DNA of 55,078 nucleotides from Candidatus Gastranaerophilales bacterium (GCA_944326015.1 CALVCJ010000002.1:1-55078); one strand, 5' to 3'; positions 35,404-44,445 are shown, counted from the stretch's first letter. Notes: generated by a model not told the origin, from the letters alone. Made by a program: numbers and translations.

Positions 35404-35676
35404 CTACCTTGTTTCGTTGAGGTGGCTGCCCCTCAAGAATGCATGCTGGTTATTTTCAGCAATCAGCTGTTCCATTTTCTGAAACTGATGGCGGTGATAG
35501 TTAAGCCTGTACTGCGCCATCTTTCTTTTTTTATTCATTGTCAAAAATTCCTTTAAACCTTCTGTAAACGAATTTGCCAATGATTTTATAGGATTCTTTC
35601 TTATCAGAAAGTTTTTTGAATATATCAAGAAATCAATTAATCTTTTTATATTCATTTCTAAAGTATCTCGAAGCAT
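35404..35676 (-). CDS. Small basic protein of unknown function
   Basis: A 90-residue, Lys/Arg-rich helical protein. The first ATG was chosen because AAGGA lies 5 bases before it; an inner Met at residue 8 is an alternative. No family is recognised and there is no signal peptide. It ends 13 bases upstream of the MGLVTSQ gene on the same strand, so the two are probably co-transcribed. Confidence 0.5.
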   Translation of the reverse strand: MLRDTLEMNIKRLIDFLIYSKNFLIRKNPIKSLANSFTEGLKEFLTMNKKRKMAQYRLNYHRHQFQKMEQLIAENNQHAFLRGSHLNETR

Positions 35677-35858
35677 TTTTTTCCTTACACTTTAGACCTA
35701 CATGTATATTAAAACAATTTAAGCCAAAATATTGCCTTGATATTGTAAATTTGCTTAACATATCTTAATTTTTCAGTCTAAATAAATTATATCCATATAA
35801 AATTATTACGGATAAAGCTAAAATAAACTTTAGTAAAATAAAAAATTGTAAACAAAAT

Positions 35859-36677
35859 TTACAAGTTTTGAATAGCTTTACTGTCGCCTTCAATAGACTC
35901 TTTGAGCATTTTCTTAACGACATCCCCCTGAGTATCAAGCATTTTACAAACTGTTTCAATGTTACGTACTTTATTAGAAAGAATTGTGTCAGCATTGGCC
36001 GTAATATTACCGGTAACATTTTGATAAGCAGCAAGAGCCGCAGATGAAGTTCCCTGCATCAAATTTCCCATAACAATAGCAGGCAAGCCATATTCGCCCA
36101 GATATGGAGCTGCAGCCTGCATAATCCCGCCCCAGCCAGAAATAACACCGGCCACAGGTAAAACAAGATTTTTCATTGAAAATCCGTAACCGTTTGCAGC
36201 ACCAAGTCCATATGCAGCAGCACTTGCAACATCTGCAATCCCTGCGACACCAGAGGCATACCCAGTTGCAACACCTGAATCCGTACCCCAGCCGCTCACA
36301 ATTGACGAAGCACCGCCTGTTGCATAACCATCAAGACTCCATGATATAGGAGCTGCACCTGAAGGAAAACCTGAGTAGTTATAAAGAGAATCTATCCCGT
36401 AAGAAGATCCCCCATTAAATGTTGAGGCATAAGAAGTTCCCGGAATATTCATTGATTGGGACGCTCCAAAAACTGTTGCAAAAGATGACGGAGCCAACAA
36501 ACTTGCAAGATTATAAAGAAAACCTCCAGTCATACCAAAACCGGAACCAAGACCGTTGCCTGAAACAGTCAAGTCACGTAACTGGTCATAAGTTTCCCAC
36601 AACTGCGCTTTTGCATCACCGCTTGCTGAACCGAATTTATTTGCTATTACCAAGTAACTGTCATTTTTGTATGCCAT
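35859..36677 (-). CDS. Gly/Ser/Ala-rich protein of unknown function
   Basis: The 272-residue protein has a helical N-terminus (AKAQLWETYDQLRDL) and a long Gly-, Ser-, Ala- and Tyr-rich middle (about 40-215) with hydrophobic stretches. It ends in an amphipathic helix (VRNIETVCKMLDTQGDVVKKMLKESIEGDSKAI). There is no classical signal peptide. A GAGG lies 5 bases before the ATG, 27 bases after the stop of the upstream 416-residue gene, so the pair is likely one operon. It may be a secreted or surface protein. Function unknown. Confidence 0.6.
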   Translation of the reverse strand: MAYKNDSYLVIANKFGSASGDAKAQLWETYDQLRDLTVSGNGLGSGFGMTGGFLYNLASLLAPSSFATVFGASQSMNIPGTSYASTFNGGSSYGIDSLYNYSGFPSGAAPISWSLDGYATGGASSIVSGWGTDSGVATGYASGVAGIADVASAAAYGLGAANGYGFSMKNLVLPVAGVISGWGGIMQAAAPYLGEYGLPAIVMGNLMQGTSSAALAAYQNVTGNITANADTILSNKVRNIETVCKMLDTQGDVVKKMLKESIEGDSKAIQNL

Positions 36678-36704
36678 TTAAACCTCTTATATCTACTTAT
36701 AATA

Positions 36705-37955
36705 TTATTCAAAAGTTTTGAATGTTGATTCAATATTCTTATCAATAACTTTTTTAACCGCTTCCATTTCAGTCTGCAAAGCTTCCTGTTCAGTATCAAG
36801 TTGTCTCAATCGCAATTCCAGCGTTCTGTCCTGCTCCTGAATTTTTTCAGTCTTTGCGTTAATATCTGCAATTTTCTTTTCGTAAACCTGCATATCATAA
36901 TTATACTGGTTCATAGCATCATCATATGCATTTTCATCGGTAATTGTTTCAGTTTTCAATGCAAATGTAGCAGTTGAATCTTCGTAGCGTATAGACTGCG
37001 GACGTCCTGACTCATCAAGATCTACAAATGCTCTTTGAGTTCTTTCAATCTTTGTCTCAACATTTTCAGCATAATAATTAACAAGTTTATTTTGAAGTTC
37101 AGTGGGTTTTGAAGGATCCTGCGCGGAAATTGCTGCTGCTGTCAAATCCTCTAAACTTGCATAATATCTTCTACCCTGAAATTCCCAAGTATAAATACTG
37201 TTAGAAGATGCAAAATTGTCTGTCGGGAATTCATCACAAATTTCTTCATAAGCAGCTTTTTGATCTGGATCAGTTGGGTCATATGCCGTAACCTCCGCAT
37301 TGCCAACATAAGTTGGTACACCTGACTCAACTGTATAATTCAGGGCATCAGCAGTACCAGCTGCTGCTTTTTCAAGTTCCGAACGTGTGGTAAATTTAAC
37401 AGAGCCGTCAGTATCAGTATATGTTAAAATATTTTCAGGTTCTTCTTTTGCCAGATCAGGATAATTCTGGCAAATTTTTTCAAAATTGGTTCTCTGCCCC
37501 TCAATTAGTGGATCATACTGCTGCGCAGGAATTCCGTTTACACTGTAAGAATCATTAACATCATCATAAGTTACCGCTGTCCTGTCAATTGTACCCTGGA
37601 CTCCAGCTGTATCGAGCAAAACCTGAGGGTTTGACAGGTTATTTTTTACCCCTGTAAATACATCTGCATAATGATAATGAGTAATTAAATAATTATAATT
37701 CGGATCATTAGTAATTTCAGTCATTTCAGTAATTGTTTCAGCGTATGTACCATCCTGATATGAATATTGAAGAGTTGTATAATCCTGAGTGCTAGGGGAA
37801 GTCGGAACTTCTAAAGCAAGAAGTTCATTAAATGTATTAGCACTCTGATTGGCAAGAGCAGTACGTGCCTGATTTATCTGTTGACCTTCGTACTCTACAT
37901 TAGTTTTTCGTGCCGTTAATCCTAAATATCTGGCCTGTGAAGCTGCCATACCCAT
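36705..37955 (-). CDS. MGMAASQ-type protein, possibly secreted or structural
   Basis: A 416-residue protein starting MGMAASQARYLGLTARKTNVEYEGQQINQARTAL..., a helical N-terminus of about 45 residues. A central mixed domain (about 55-310) is rich in Asp, Thr, Tyr and Asn. The C-terminal coiled coil (about 330-416) ends VIDKNIESTFKTF. The N-terminal pattern recalls axial or type III-secreted proteins that carry export signals in a helical, Ser/Thr/Gln-rich start, but I do not identify a family. Good ribosome binding site (GAGGAGA). First gene of the minus-strand cluster down to 35 kb. Confidence 0.65.
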   Translation of the reverse strand: MGMAASQARYLGLTARKTNVEYEGQQINQARTALANQSANTFNELLALEVPTSPSTQDYTTLQYSYQDGTYAETITEMTEITNDPNYNYLITHYHYADVFTGVKNNLSNPQVLLDTAGVQGTIDRTAVTYDDVNDSYSVNGIPAQQYDPLIEGQRTNFEKICQNYPDLAKEEPENILTYTDTDGSVKFTTRSELEKAAAGTADALNYTVESGVPTYVGNAEVTAYDPTDPDQKAAYEEICDEFPTDNFASSNSIYTWEFQGRRYYASLEDLTAAAISAQDPSKPTELQNKLVNYYAENVETKIERTQRAFVDLDESGRPQSIRYEDSTATFALKTETITDENAYDDAMNQYNYDMQVYEKKIADINAKTEKIQEQDRTLELRLRQLDTEQEALQTEMEAVKKVIDKNIESTFKTFE

Positions 37956-38098
37956 AGCGCTGTTCTCCTCTTAAATTACTACCTTACGCTTATATGTATA
38001 ATAATGTTTTTCTTAAAGTCAACATTACTACAAAAAATTATACGTCATTATTACATAAATATATACAGCTAAAAGCGAAAAATCCTACATATATATGA

Positions 38099-38126
38099 GA
38101 AAAACGGAATATAAATTCCGTTTTTC
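38099..38126 (-). terminator. rpsA terminator
   Basis: A 12-bp stem GAAAAACGGAAT/ATTCCGTTTTTC with a 4-base loop lies about 30 bases beyond the rpsA stop and ends in T-rich sequence on the minus strand. Confidence 0.8.
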
Positions 38127-38157
38127 TTCAGAGTTTACAAATATAAAAAATAACAAA

Positions 38158-39255
38158 TTATTCTTTTAAATCATCATTCTCGACATTGTCAACATTTTCA
38201 ACTGAAACTGTTTTCTCGGGATTAACAGTCAGAGCAATACGTTTATCAGTTGGATTAAATTTCAGAATATAAGTATCAATTTTATCACCAACCTGCAAAA
38301 TGCATTCTTTTTGATTTTGCAATTCAACAACTTCTGCATGCGGCAATAAAGCTTCCACCCCCGGGAACACTTCTACAAATGCACCGAAATGCTTAATTCT
38401 TGTTATTGTACCTTCAACTTTATCGCCTTCTTTAATCTGTTTTTCAGCTTCAAGCCATGGATCAGGCTCAAGATTTTTTAAGCTCAAAGACACACGCTGT
38501 TTGTCGTGATCTACAGCGATAACTTCAACATCAATTTTATCACCAACACTCAAAATATCTGTCGGGTGGTCAATCCATCTCCATGATAACTGTGAAAGCG
38601 GCAACAAACCGTCGATTCCGCCAAGGTCAATAAATGCACCAAAATCAGTAATTCTAACAACATCACCTTTTACAATTTGACCGGGTTCAATCTGTGAGAA
38701 TACATTTTTTCGTGCTTCAACAGCGCTGTCATCATAGACTTTTTTATTTGATAAAATGAAATTATTTTGCTGCGGATCAAGCGTCAAAATTTTCACTTCT
38801 ATTTTTCCGCCTACTTCAAGTTCAGTTTCCTTTACTCTTAATTGAGAAGATGGTATAAAACCTCTTACTCCTGAAATTTCTACAAGAACACCGCCTTTAA
38901 CAATACCTGCAATTGTACCAAGGATTGTTTCATCAGCTTCTTTAGCTTTTTCAAGTTCCTTCCATGCATAGGCAAGATCAACTTTTCTGCGTGATAACAG
39001 AAATTTGCCGTCTTCATCTTCTTCTTTTATAATGAGGAATTCATATTCCTGACCTTTTTTATATTTTTCTTCAACATTTTCGTCTTTATCAACAGCTTCT
39101 CGTGTAGGAACAACAGCAATAGTTTTTGCGCCGATATCAACCATAACCCCCTGGCTATCATATCCGCAAACAATGCCTTTTACTAAGTCACCCTTTTGAA
39201 ACTTGTAATCATATTGTTTCAATAATTCTTCAAAATCTAACTCACTTGATGTCAT
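38158..39255 (-). CDS. rpsA: 30S ribosomal protein S1 (four S1 domains)
   Basis: S1-type protein that brings mRNA to the ribosome. The 365-residue form starts MTSSELDFEELL; this ATG has GGAG 6 bases before it and the upstream in-frame ATG does not. Four S1 repeats can be followed: about 20-100 (GDLVKGIVCGYDSQGVMVDIG), 105-175 (ILGTIAGIVKGGVLVEISGVRGFIPSSQL), 190-260 (GQIVKGDVVRITDFGAFIDLGGIDGLLPLSQLSW) and 275-350 (GDKVEGTITRIKHFGAFVEVFPGVEALLPHAEV). This shorter architecture is like that of cyanobacterial and Gram-positive S1, not the six-domain E. coli protein. Own promoter and terminator. Confidence 0.9.
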   Translation of the reverse strand: MTSSELDFEELLKQYDYKFQKGDLVKGIVCGYDSQGVMVDIGAKTIAVVPTREAVDKDENVEEKYKKGQEYEFLIIKEEDEDGKFLLSRRKVDLAYAWKELEKAKEADETILGTIAGIVKGGVLVEISGVRGFIPSSQLRVKETELEVGGKIEVKILTLDPQQNNFILSNKKVYDDSAVEARKNVFSQIEPGQIVKGDVVRITDFGAFIDLGGIDGLLPLSQLSWRWIDHPTDILSVGDKIDVEVIAVDHDKQRVSLSLKNLEPDPWLEAEKQIKEGDKVEGTITRIKHFGAFVEVFPGVEALLPHAEVVELQNQKECILQVGDKIDTYILKFNPTDKRIALTVNPEKTVSVENVDNVENDDLKE

Positions 39256-39302
39256 TTTTACTCCAATTGTCATAAGACACTAATCTATAAATCTTTATGA
39301 CT

Positions 39303-39331
39303 ATTGTAACAAATGATTAAAAATTTGTAAA
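39303..39331 (-). promoter_or_regulatory. rpsA promoter
   Basis: On the minus strand TTTACA (39326-39331) and TACAAT (39303-39308) are spaced by 17 bases, with an extended -10 TG. It lies about 45 bases before the chosen rpsA start. Confidence 0.65.
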
Positions 39332-39369
39332 GATTTTTGTAAATTCTCTTAACATTTAAACAGTACAAT

Positions 39370-39395
39370 AGTGTGAAGCGCAAGTACTTCACACT
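39370..39395. repeat. Hairpin between valS and rpsA
   Basis: A perfect 9-bp inverted repeat (AGTGTGAAG with CTTCACACT) encloses an 8-base loop. It lies just after the valS stop. It lacks a T run, so it may be a rho-independent-like or mRNA-stabilising stem rather than a classical terminator. Confidence 0.5.
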
Positions 39396-39413
39396 CAGAA
39401 TATATTGATTTAT

Positions 39414-42131
39414 CTAATCTTTTAACGATTCTATCAAATTCGAAATAGTCTTTTCCTGAATATCAATTTCAGCAATTCTTGATTTTGTCTGTTCAATAAG
39501 CTCTTTCGGGGCATTAGCTACAAATTTTGGATTATTAATTCTGCCCAGCATTGATTTCTTTTCTGCTGTAAGCTTATCCAGTTTCTTTTGCTGACGGGCT
39601 ATTTCTGCGTCAAGATCGATTAAATCCGCAAGAGGTAAAATTATCCTTGATGCAGAAACAACTGCTGTTACGCTTTTCGGAGGAACAGGTGCATTCATAT
39701 CAGCATAAGAAATATTTTCAACTCTTGCAAGACGCTGAATATATGCTTCGATTGCCTCAAATACAGATTTTTCTGATTTTTCAGCCCTAATTTCAATATC
39801 ACATTTAACCGATGGCGAAATATTGAAACTCTGGCGGACATTACGTAATGATGTAATTGTTTCAAAAACAAGCTCCATTTCCCCTGCTTCTTGCGGGAAT
39901 TCCAAATCTTCTTTATATTTCGGAAATTCTGCAACAATAAGCGCCTTTGCTGCTTGGTTGCTCGCATTTAACTGGTCTGCACAGCCTTGCAGTTCTGCAA
40001 GTCCGTTCGCCCTCAGCACGCAATCCGCTTTCGGAATTAACTGCCATACGCGCTCTGTTATATGCGGCATTATAGGATGAAGCATTCTCAAAGACATATC
40101 AAGAACATATCTTAAGACACGTTGAGTATTTGCTTTTAAATTACTATCCTGTAATTGAATTTTAGCGATTTCAACATACCAGTCGCAGTATGAATTCCAG
40201 AAGAAATCGTAAAGAATATGAGCAACTTCACCTATTCTGAAACTTTCTATATTTTCGTTTACTTCCTTTGCTGTTTTATTAAGTTTGTCTAAAATCCATT
40301 TATCAGCGATAGTCAGGTTGTCAAAATCAATATCTTTATTATCGACTCCGTCAAGGTTCATAAGCACAAATCTTGAAGCATTCCAGATTTTATTTGCGAA
40401 ATTTCTTCCGTATTCAAATCTTTCCTCGCTCATCTTGATATCCTGCCCCCCGAACGTACATAAAGATGTCATCGTAAATCTCAAAGCATCACAGCCGTAT
40501 TTGTCGATAATTTTAACAGGGTCAATTGTGTTGCCTTTAGATTTAGACATTTTCTGTCCTTTTTCATCACGGATAAGTCCGTGGATATAAACTGTTGAAA
40601 ATGGAGCTTTGCCGGTAAATTCCAATCCCATGGTAATCATTCTTGCAACCCAAAAGAATATAATATCAAACCCTGTTACTAAAGTTGTTGTCGGGTAGAA
40701 TTTTTTAAAATCTTCACTTTCCGTATCAGGCCAGCCCATAGTCGAGAAAGGCCACAAACCTGATGAAAACCATGTATCAAGCACATCCGGATCTTGAGTA
40801 TAATTTTGCGAATCTGGATTTTCTCTTGCTACGATCATTTCGCCTGTTTCATTGTGATAATATGCAGGAATTTGATGCCCCCACCACAATTGCCTTGAAA
40901 TACACCAGTCGCGGATATTTTCCATCCAGCCAAGATAATTTTTCTCCCAACGGTCAGGAACAAATTTTATTCTACCGTCTTGAACTGCTGCAATAGCTTC
41001 TTTTGCAAGCGGAGCCATTTTTACAAACCACTGTTCAGACAAAAGCGGTTCAATTGTAGTTCCACAGCGCTGGCATTTGCCTACATTGTGTTCATGGTCG
41101 CGTGTTCTCAACAAGAAATTTTTATATGAAAGCATGCCGACAATTTTTTCCCTTGCTTCATATCTGTCAAGCCCGTGAAGTTCTTGCGGGACTTCACCGC
41201 ATGCCTTCATTGTACCGTCATTATTAATGACCCAGATTGGCTTCAACCCGTGACGTTTCCCGACTTCAAAGTCGTTCGGGTCATGTGCGGGAGTAATTTT
41301 AACAGCGCCCGTTCCAAAATTCTTGTCAACATATTCATCTGCAATAATCGGAATTTCTCTGCCCGAAAGCGGAATGATAACTGTTTTACCGACAAGTTCC
41401 GAATATTTGTGATCTGACGGGTGAACAGCAATTGCAACATCACCGAAAATTGTTTCAGGTCTAGTTGTAGCAACAATTATTGCACCTGATTCACCTTTAA
41501 CCGGATAAGAAATTTCCCACATGTGCCCCTGTTCTGTTGCGTATTCGGTTTCAACATCAGAAATTGCACTGTTGCAGCGCGGACACCAGTTAACTATATA
41601 TTTACCTTTGTAAATAAGACCTTTTTCATAAAGTCTTACAAAAACTTCTTTTACAGCACGTGAGCAGCCCTCATCAAACGTAAAACGTTCTCTTGAGCGG
41701 TCAAATGATGCGCCTAATCGTTTACATTGATCTAAAATTGCTGATTTATGTTCATTTGCCCATTTCCATGTTTCTTCTAAGAACTTTTCACGCCCTAAAT
41801 CATAACGTGAAAGCCCTTTTTCACGTAACATTTTTTCAACAACATTTTGAGTTGCAATCCCTGCATGATCTGTTCCGGGGAGCCAGAGAGTCTCATATCC
41901 GGCCATCCTGTGATAACGAGTCAAAATATCTTGCAAAGTTTCATCCAGCGCATGCCCCATGTGAAGAACCCCCGTAACATTCGGCGGCGGAATAACTATT
42001 GAATACGGAGGCTTTTTGCTTTTTGCATCAGCCTTAAAATATTCTCCTTCCTCCCAGAACTTATAAATTTTTTCTTCTGTTTCTTTTGGATCGTAAACTG
42101 TGGGTAAATCGTCAATCTTGGTTGCTGTCAT
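39414..42131 (-). CDS. valS: Valyl-tRNA synthetase, class I
   Basis: The enzyme charges tRNA-Val with valine and edits mischarged threonine. The 905-residue protein has the HIGH-type motif HMGH (57-60) in PPPNVTGVLHMGH and an editing domain in the middle (about 190-340, with TTRPETIFGDVAIAVHP). The KMSKS loop is GQKMSKSKGN (about 530). The tRNA-binding domain and C-terminal coiled coil (LDAEIARQQKKLDKLTAEK) are present. Full length, no lesion. It precedes rpsA but the latter has its own promoter. Confidence 0.95.
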   Translation of the reverse strand: MTATKIDDLPTVYDPKETEEKIYKFWEEGEYFKADAKSKKPPYSIVIPPPNVTGVLHMGHALDETLQDILTRYHRMAGYETLWLPGTDHAGIATQNVVEKMLREKGLSRYDLGREKFLEETWKWANEHKSAILDQCKRLGASFDRSRERFTFDEGCSRAVKEVFVRLYEKGLIYKGKYIVNWCPRCNSAISDVETEYATEQGHMWEISYPVKGESGAIIVATTRPETIFGDVAIAVHPSDHKYSELVGKTVIIPLSGREIPIIADEYVDKNFGTGAVKITPAHDPNDFEVGKRHGLKPIWVINNDGTMKACGEVPQELHGLDRYEAREKIVGMLSYKNFLLRTRDHEHNVGKCQRCGTTIEPLLSEQWFVKMAPLAKEAIAAVQDGRIKFVPDRWEKNYLGWMENIRDWCISRQLWWGHQIPAYYHNETGEMIVARENPDSQNYTQDPDVLDTWFSSGLWPFSTMGWPDTESEDFKKFYPTTTLVTGFDIIFFWVARMITMGLEFTGKAPFSTVYIHGLIRDEKGQKMSKSKGNTIDPVKIIDKYGCDALRFTMTSLCTFGGQDIKMSEERFEYGRNFANKIWNASRFVLMNLDGVDNKDIDFDNLTIADKWILDKLNKTAKEVNENIESFRIGEVAHILYDFFWNSYCDWYVEIAKIQLQDSNLKANTQRVLRYVLDMSLRMLHPIMPHITERVWQLIPKADCVLRANGLAELQGCADQLNASNQAAKALIVAEFPKYKEDLEFPQEAGEMELVFETITSLRNVRQSFNISPSVKCDIEIRAEKSEKSVFEAIEAYIQRLARVENISYADMNAPVPPKSVTAVVSASRIILPLADLIDLDAEIARQQKKLDKLTAEKKSMLGRINNPKFVANAPKELIEQTKSRIAEIDIQEKTISNLIESLKD

Positions 42132-42192
42132 ATAATAATCCCTCTTATTTTCATCTGATAAAAAAATATCACAAAAATAAGAAAAAATAAAT

Positions 42193-43244
42193 TTATTCGC
42201 TTAACATTTGTTTTGTTGATTTACCGCCTTTTTCAGTAATGCCACTCATATAAGCAGGGATCAAATTTAAAGATTTGCCGGAATCAGAAGATACAGAAAC
42301 TGCAAACAAATCGTGTCCCCATTTATTAGGTCCTCTTTTTCCGTTTATATCTATCGCAAATATTCTCATTCCGCTCCATCCGCTCATGAGTAAAATTATC
42401 CCGTCAGAAAGTACATAAGCTTTTCTCTCTTTTGCAATAGCATCCTTTCGCCACCAGCTATTACCAACTGTAGCTTTATTGATATCTTCATCGGATAAAC
42501 TATCATCCTCTGCTTTTTTTATAGTATCAACACCATTATATTCAGGAATGCATCCTTGATCTAATGCACGATTTTCACAAACTTTTATTATCTTAACTGT
42601 TTTTTCAAATTCGCTTTGAAAAATTCCGCAGTCTGAAGATCTTCCATAGAGATCAGGTCCTTTATTTTCCCATTTTTTACAGTTTCCGTCCTCTCTATAT
42701 TCAAGACAAACATTACCGCCTCTAAATTCAGGCCAAACATAGCATTCTAAAGGATAACCGTTGTTAACCTCAACCTGTTTTATTGCCTGTGAAACGAGTG
42801 AATAAGCATGTTTAAACTGATTTTTTAACACCATTTCCTGATATTTAGCAACCAGAGCAGGCATAGTCAAAGCTGCAACAACTCCGATAATTCCAAGGGT
42901 GATTAGAACTTCTGCCAATGTAAACGCAGCTTGACGAACATTATCAAAGTGGGCTACGTGCGTAGCACCTTCCGACAGAGTAAACGCGGCGCGTTTCTTT
43001 AGTGAAGTGTTAAGAGTGAAGGGCGAAGCACATTTCCCTCTCCACTTGCGGGAGATGGGGAGGGTCTGCTTAGCAGAAGGCCAGAAGCCTGCAAGGCAAG
43101 CTTTTATAGGTGCTTCGCACGAAACTAACTTATTTGCGGGCTCTGCCCGCCGTAAACAGCCTGACTTCCTGACTTCCTGACATCCGATTAGCCGAGAGGC
43201 GCCCCCCCCCCGAAGCTCTCAATTAATTCTAATAATCTTTTCAT
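42193..43244 (-). CDS. Prepilin-like protein with poly-G-interrupted, repeat-built leader (frame disrupted as read)
   Basis: The ATG at 43244, 6 bases after AAGGAG, encodes MKRLLELIESF and is followed by ten G. As read this frame ends after 18 residues. With one extra G the frame continues, without a stop, through about 95 codons of palindrome-rich sequence to FTLAEVLITLGIIGVVAAL (Phe at 42924). The leader would be about 107 residues and contains a second prepilin-like signal (KKRAAFTLSEG), as if the old cleavage region had been split by an inserted segment. The body has a DINGKRGPNKWGHDLFAV loop. Without a frame change there is no in-frame ATG before the mature region. Confidence 0.65.
42953..43150. 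repeat. Palindromic repeats in the leader of the third poly-G prepilin gene
   Basis: Small palindromes lie here: GCTACGTGCGTAGC (42953-42966), TCTGC/GCAGA (43065-43077) and GCGGGC/GCCCGC (43136-43150). Between them is a REP-like GC-rich stretch with CCCTC...GGGAGGG character (about 43035-43064). None introduces a stop codon in the prepilin frame. Confidence 0.6.
43202..43211 (-). repeat. Poly-G tract (10 G on coding strand)
   Basis: Ten consecutive C on the plus strand lie 11 codons after the ATG of the third poly-G prepilin-like gene. Eleven G would restore the frame. The bases just downstream (with CAGGAAG) resemble those beside the tract at 23.9 kb, suggesting a shared module. Confidence 0.9.
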
Positions 43245-43316
43245 ACTTATCTCCTTGTTAAAAATAATATATTATTTATTTTAACATATTAAGTATAAAT
43301 TTTCAATATAAAAAAG

Positions 43317-43339
43317 AACAGGCACAAATCATGCCTGTT
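43317..43339 (-). terminator. fabI terminator
   Basis: An 8-bp stem AACAGGCA/TGCCTGTT with a 7-base loop is followed on the minus strand by a T-rich run. It begins about 25 bases after the fabI stop codon. Confidence 0.75.
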
Positions 43340-43364
43340 GTTTTTATAATTTTATAATTAATTT

Positions 43365-44177
43365 TTATGCTTTCGGAATAGAGTTTGCAATAATTTCCAT
43401 TTCTTCCAGTGATGCATATACTGAATGACATCCGCAGTCTACATAGATAATTTGCCCTGTAGTACCTGTTGAAAGATCAGATGCCAAGAACAAACCAGCT
43501 TTGCCGACATCTTCCAGTGCGACATTGCGGTTAAGCGGAGATTTTGCAACAGCAGCTTTAAGCATTTTATCAAATCCTGAAATTCCTTTAGCCGCAAGAG
43601 TCTTAACAGCGCCTGCTGAAATACAATTTACTCTGACACCTTTTTTACCTAAGTCTGCTGCTAAGTATCTCATAGAAGATTCAAGAGCAGCTTTTGCAAC
43701 ACCCATTACGTTGTAATTTGCAACAACATATTCAGAACCGAGATATGTAAGAGCAAATACAGATGCCCCTTCATTCAAGATAGGTTCAGCATATCTGCAA
43801 AGTGTAATTAGAGAATATGAACTTACACCGAGAGCTAAATCCCAGCCTGCTTTTGTTGTATCAATAAATCTGCCCTGCAAATCTTCTTTTGCCGCAAATG
43901 CCACTGCATGAACAACAAAGTCTAATTTTCCATAAACTCTTTCACATTCTTTAAATACAGCTGCAACTTCATCTTCTTTTGTAACATCACAGCTCATAAT
44001 AACCTTAGCTTCCATTTCTTCTGCAAGCGGTCTTACACGTTTTTCCATAGTTTCGCCTGCATAAGTAAATGCAATATCAGCGCCTGCTTCATAAAGCTGG
44101 CGTGCAATAGCATACGCAATTCCGTGGGTATTTGATACACCAAAAATTACGCCTTTTTTACCTTCCATTAGTTTCAT
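43365..44177 (-). CDS. fabI: Enoyl-[acyl-carrier-protein] reductase (NADH), FabI
   Basis: FabI carries out the last reduction in each cycle of fatty acid elongation. The 270-residue short-chain-dehydrogenase-type protein has the NAD-binding start GVIFGVSNTHGIAYAIARQL, the substrate-site Tyr/Lys pair in TYLGSEYVVANYNVMGVAKAAL, and LRNVALEDVG-like and GTTGQIIYVDCG C-terminal motifs. A GAGGGAGA ribosome binding site precedes the ATG. Single gene with its own terminator; the target family of triclosan-type inhibitors. Confidence 0.93.
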   Translation of the reverse strand: MKLMEGKKGVIFGVSNTHGIAYAIARQLYEAGADIAFTYAGETMEKRVRPLAEEMEAKVIMSCDVTKEDEVAAVFKECERVYGKLDFVVHAVAFAAKEDLQGRFIDTTKAGWDLALGVSSYSLITLCRYAEPILNEGASVFALTYLGSEYVVANYNVMGVAKAALESSMRYLAADLGKKGVRVNCISAGAVKTLAAKGISGFDKMLKAAVAKSPLNRNVALEDVGKAGLFLASDLSTGTTGQIIYVDCGCHSVYASLEEMEIIANSIPKA

Positions 44178-44271
44178 AAATTATATCTCCCTCTTTTGCT
44201 TAACTAAAATACCTGAATATTTTACCATGAACAGAAATTTTAGGCAAATAATAACATATTAGACCACCTGT

Positions 44272-44328
44272 GTCATTCTGAACTTGTTTCAGAAGCTATA
44301 TTGGCTACCGAAACAAGTTAGGGATGAC
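44272..44328. repeat. Inverted-repeat element (MITE- or REP-like)
   Basis: Bases 44272-44290 and 44310-44328 are imperfect complements (about 16 of 19 pairs), enclosing a 19-base loop, so transcripts would form a long hairpin. The left arm is related to the 27-base palindromic elements at 23824 and 28219. It lies alone in the fabI/coiled-coil gene spacer. No transposase is present. Confidence 0.65.
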
Positions 44329-44445
44329 GTGAATGAAATACAAAACAATAAATATTAACAAATGTAACAACTTGTAAACATGCTGAAATCGAATGATAGA
44401 GGAATTTTTTTATATATTTAAGAGAGATTAAAAATCAGGAGAGCT

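Noticed and set aside
42193..42918. A TTG codon inside the FTLAEV motif as a true start for the 42-kb prepilin
   Set aside because: It would remove the leader and part of the essential signal; the ATG with a strong ribosome binding site at 43244 plus the G tract is a better explanation.
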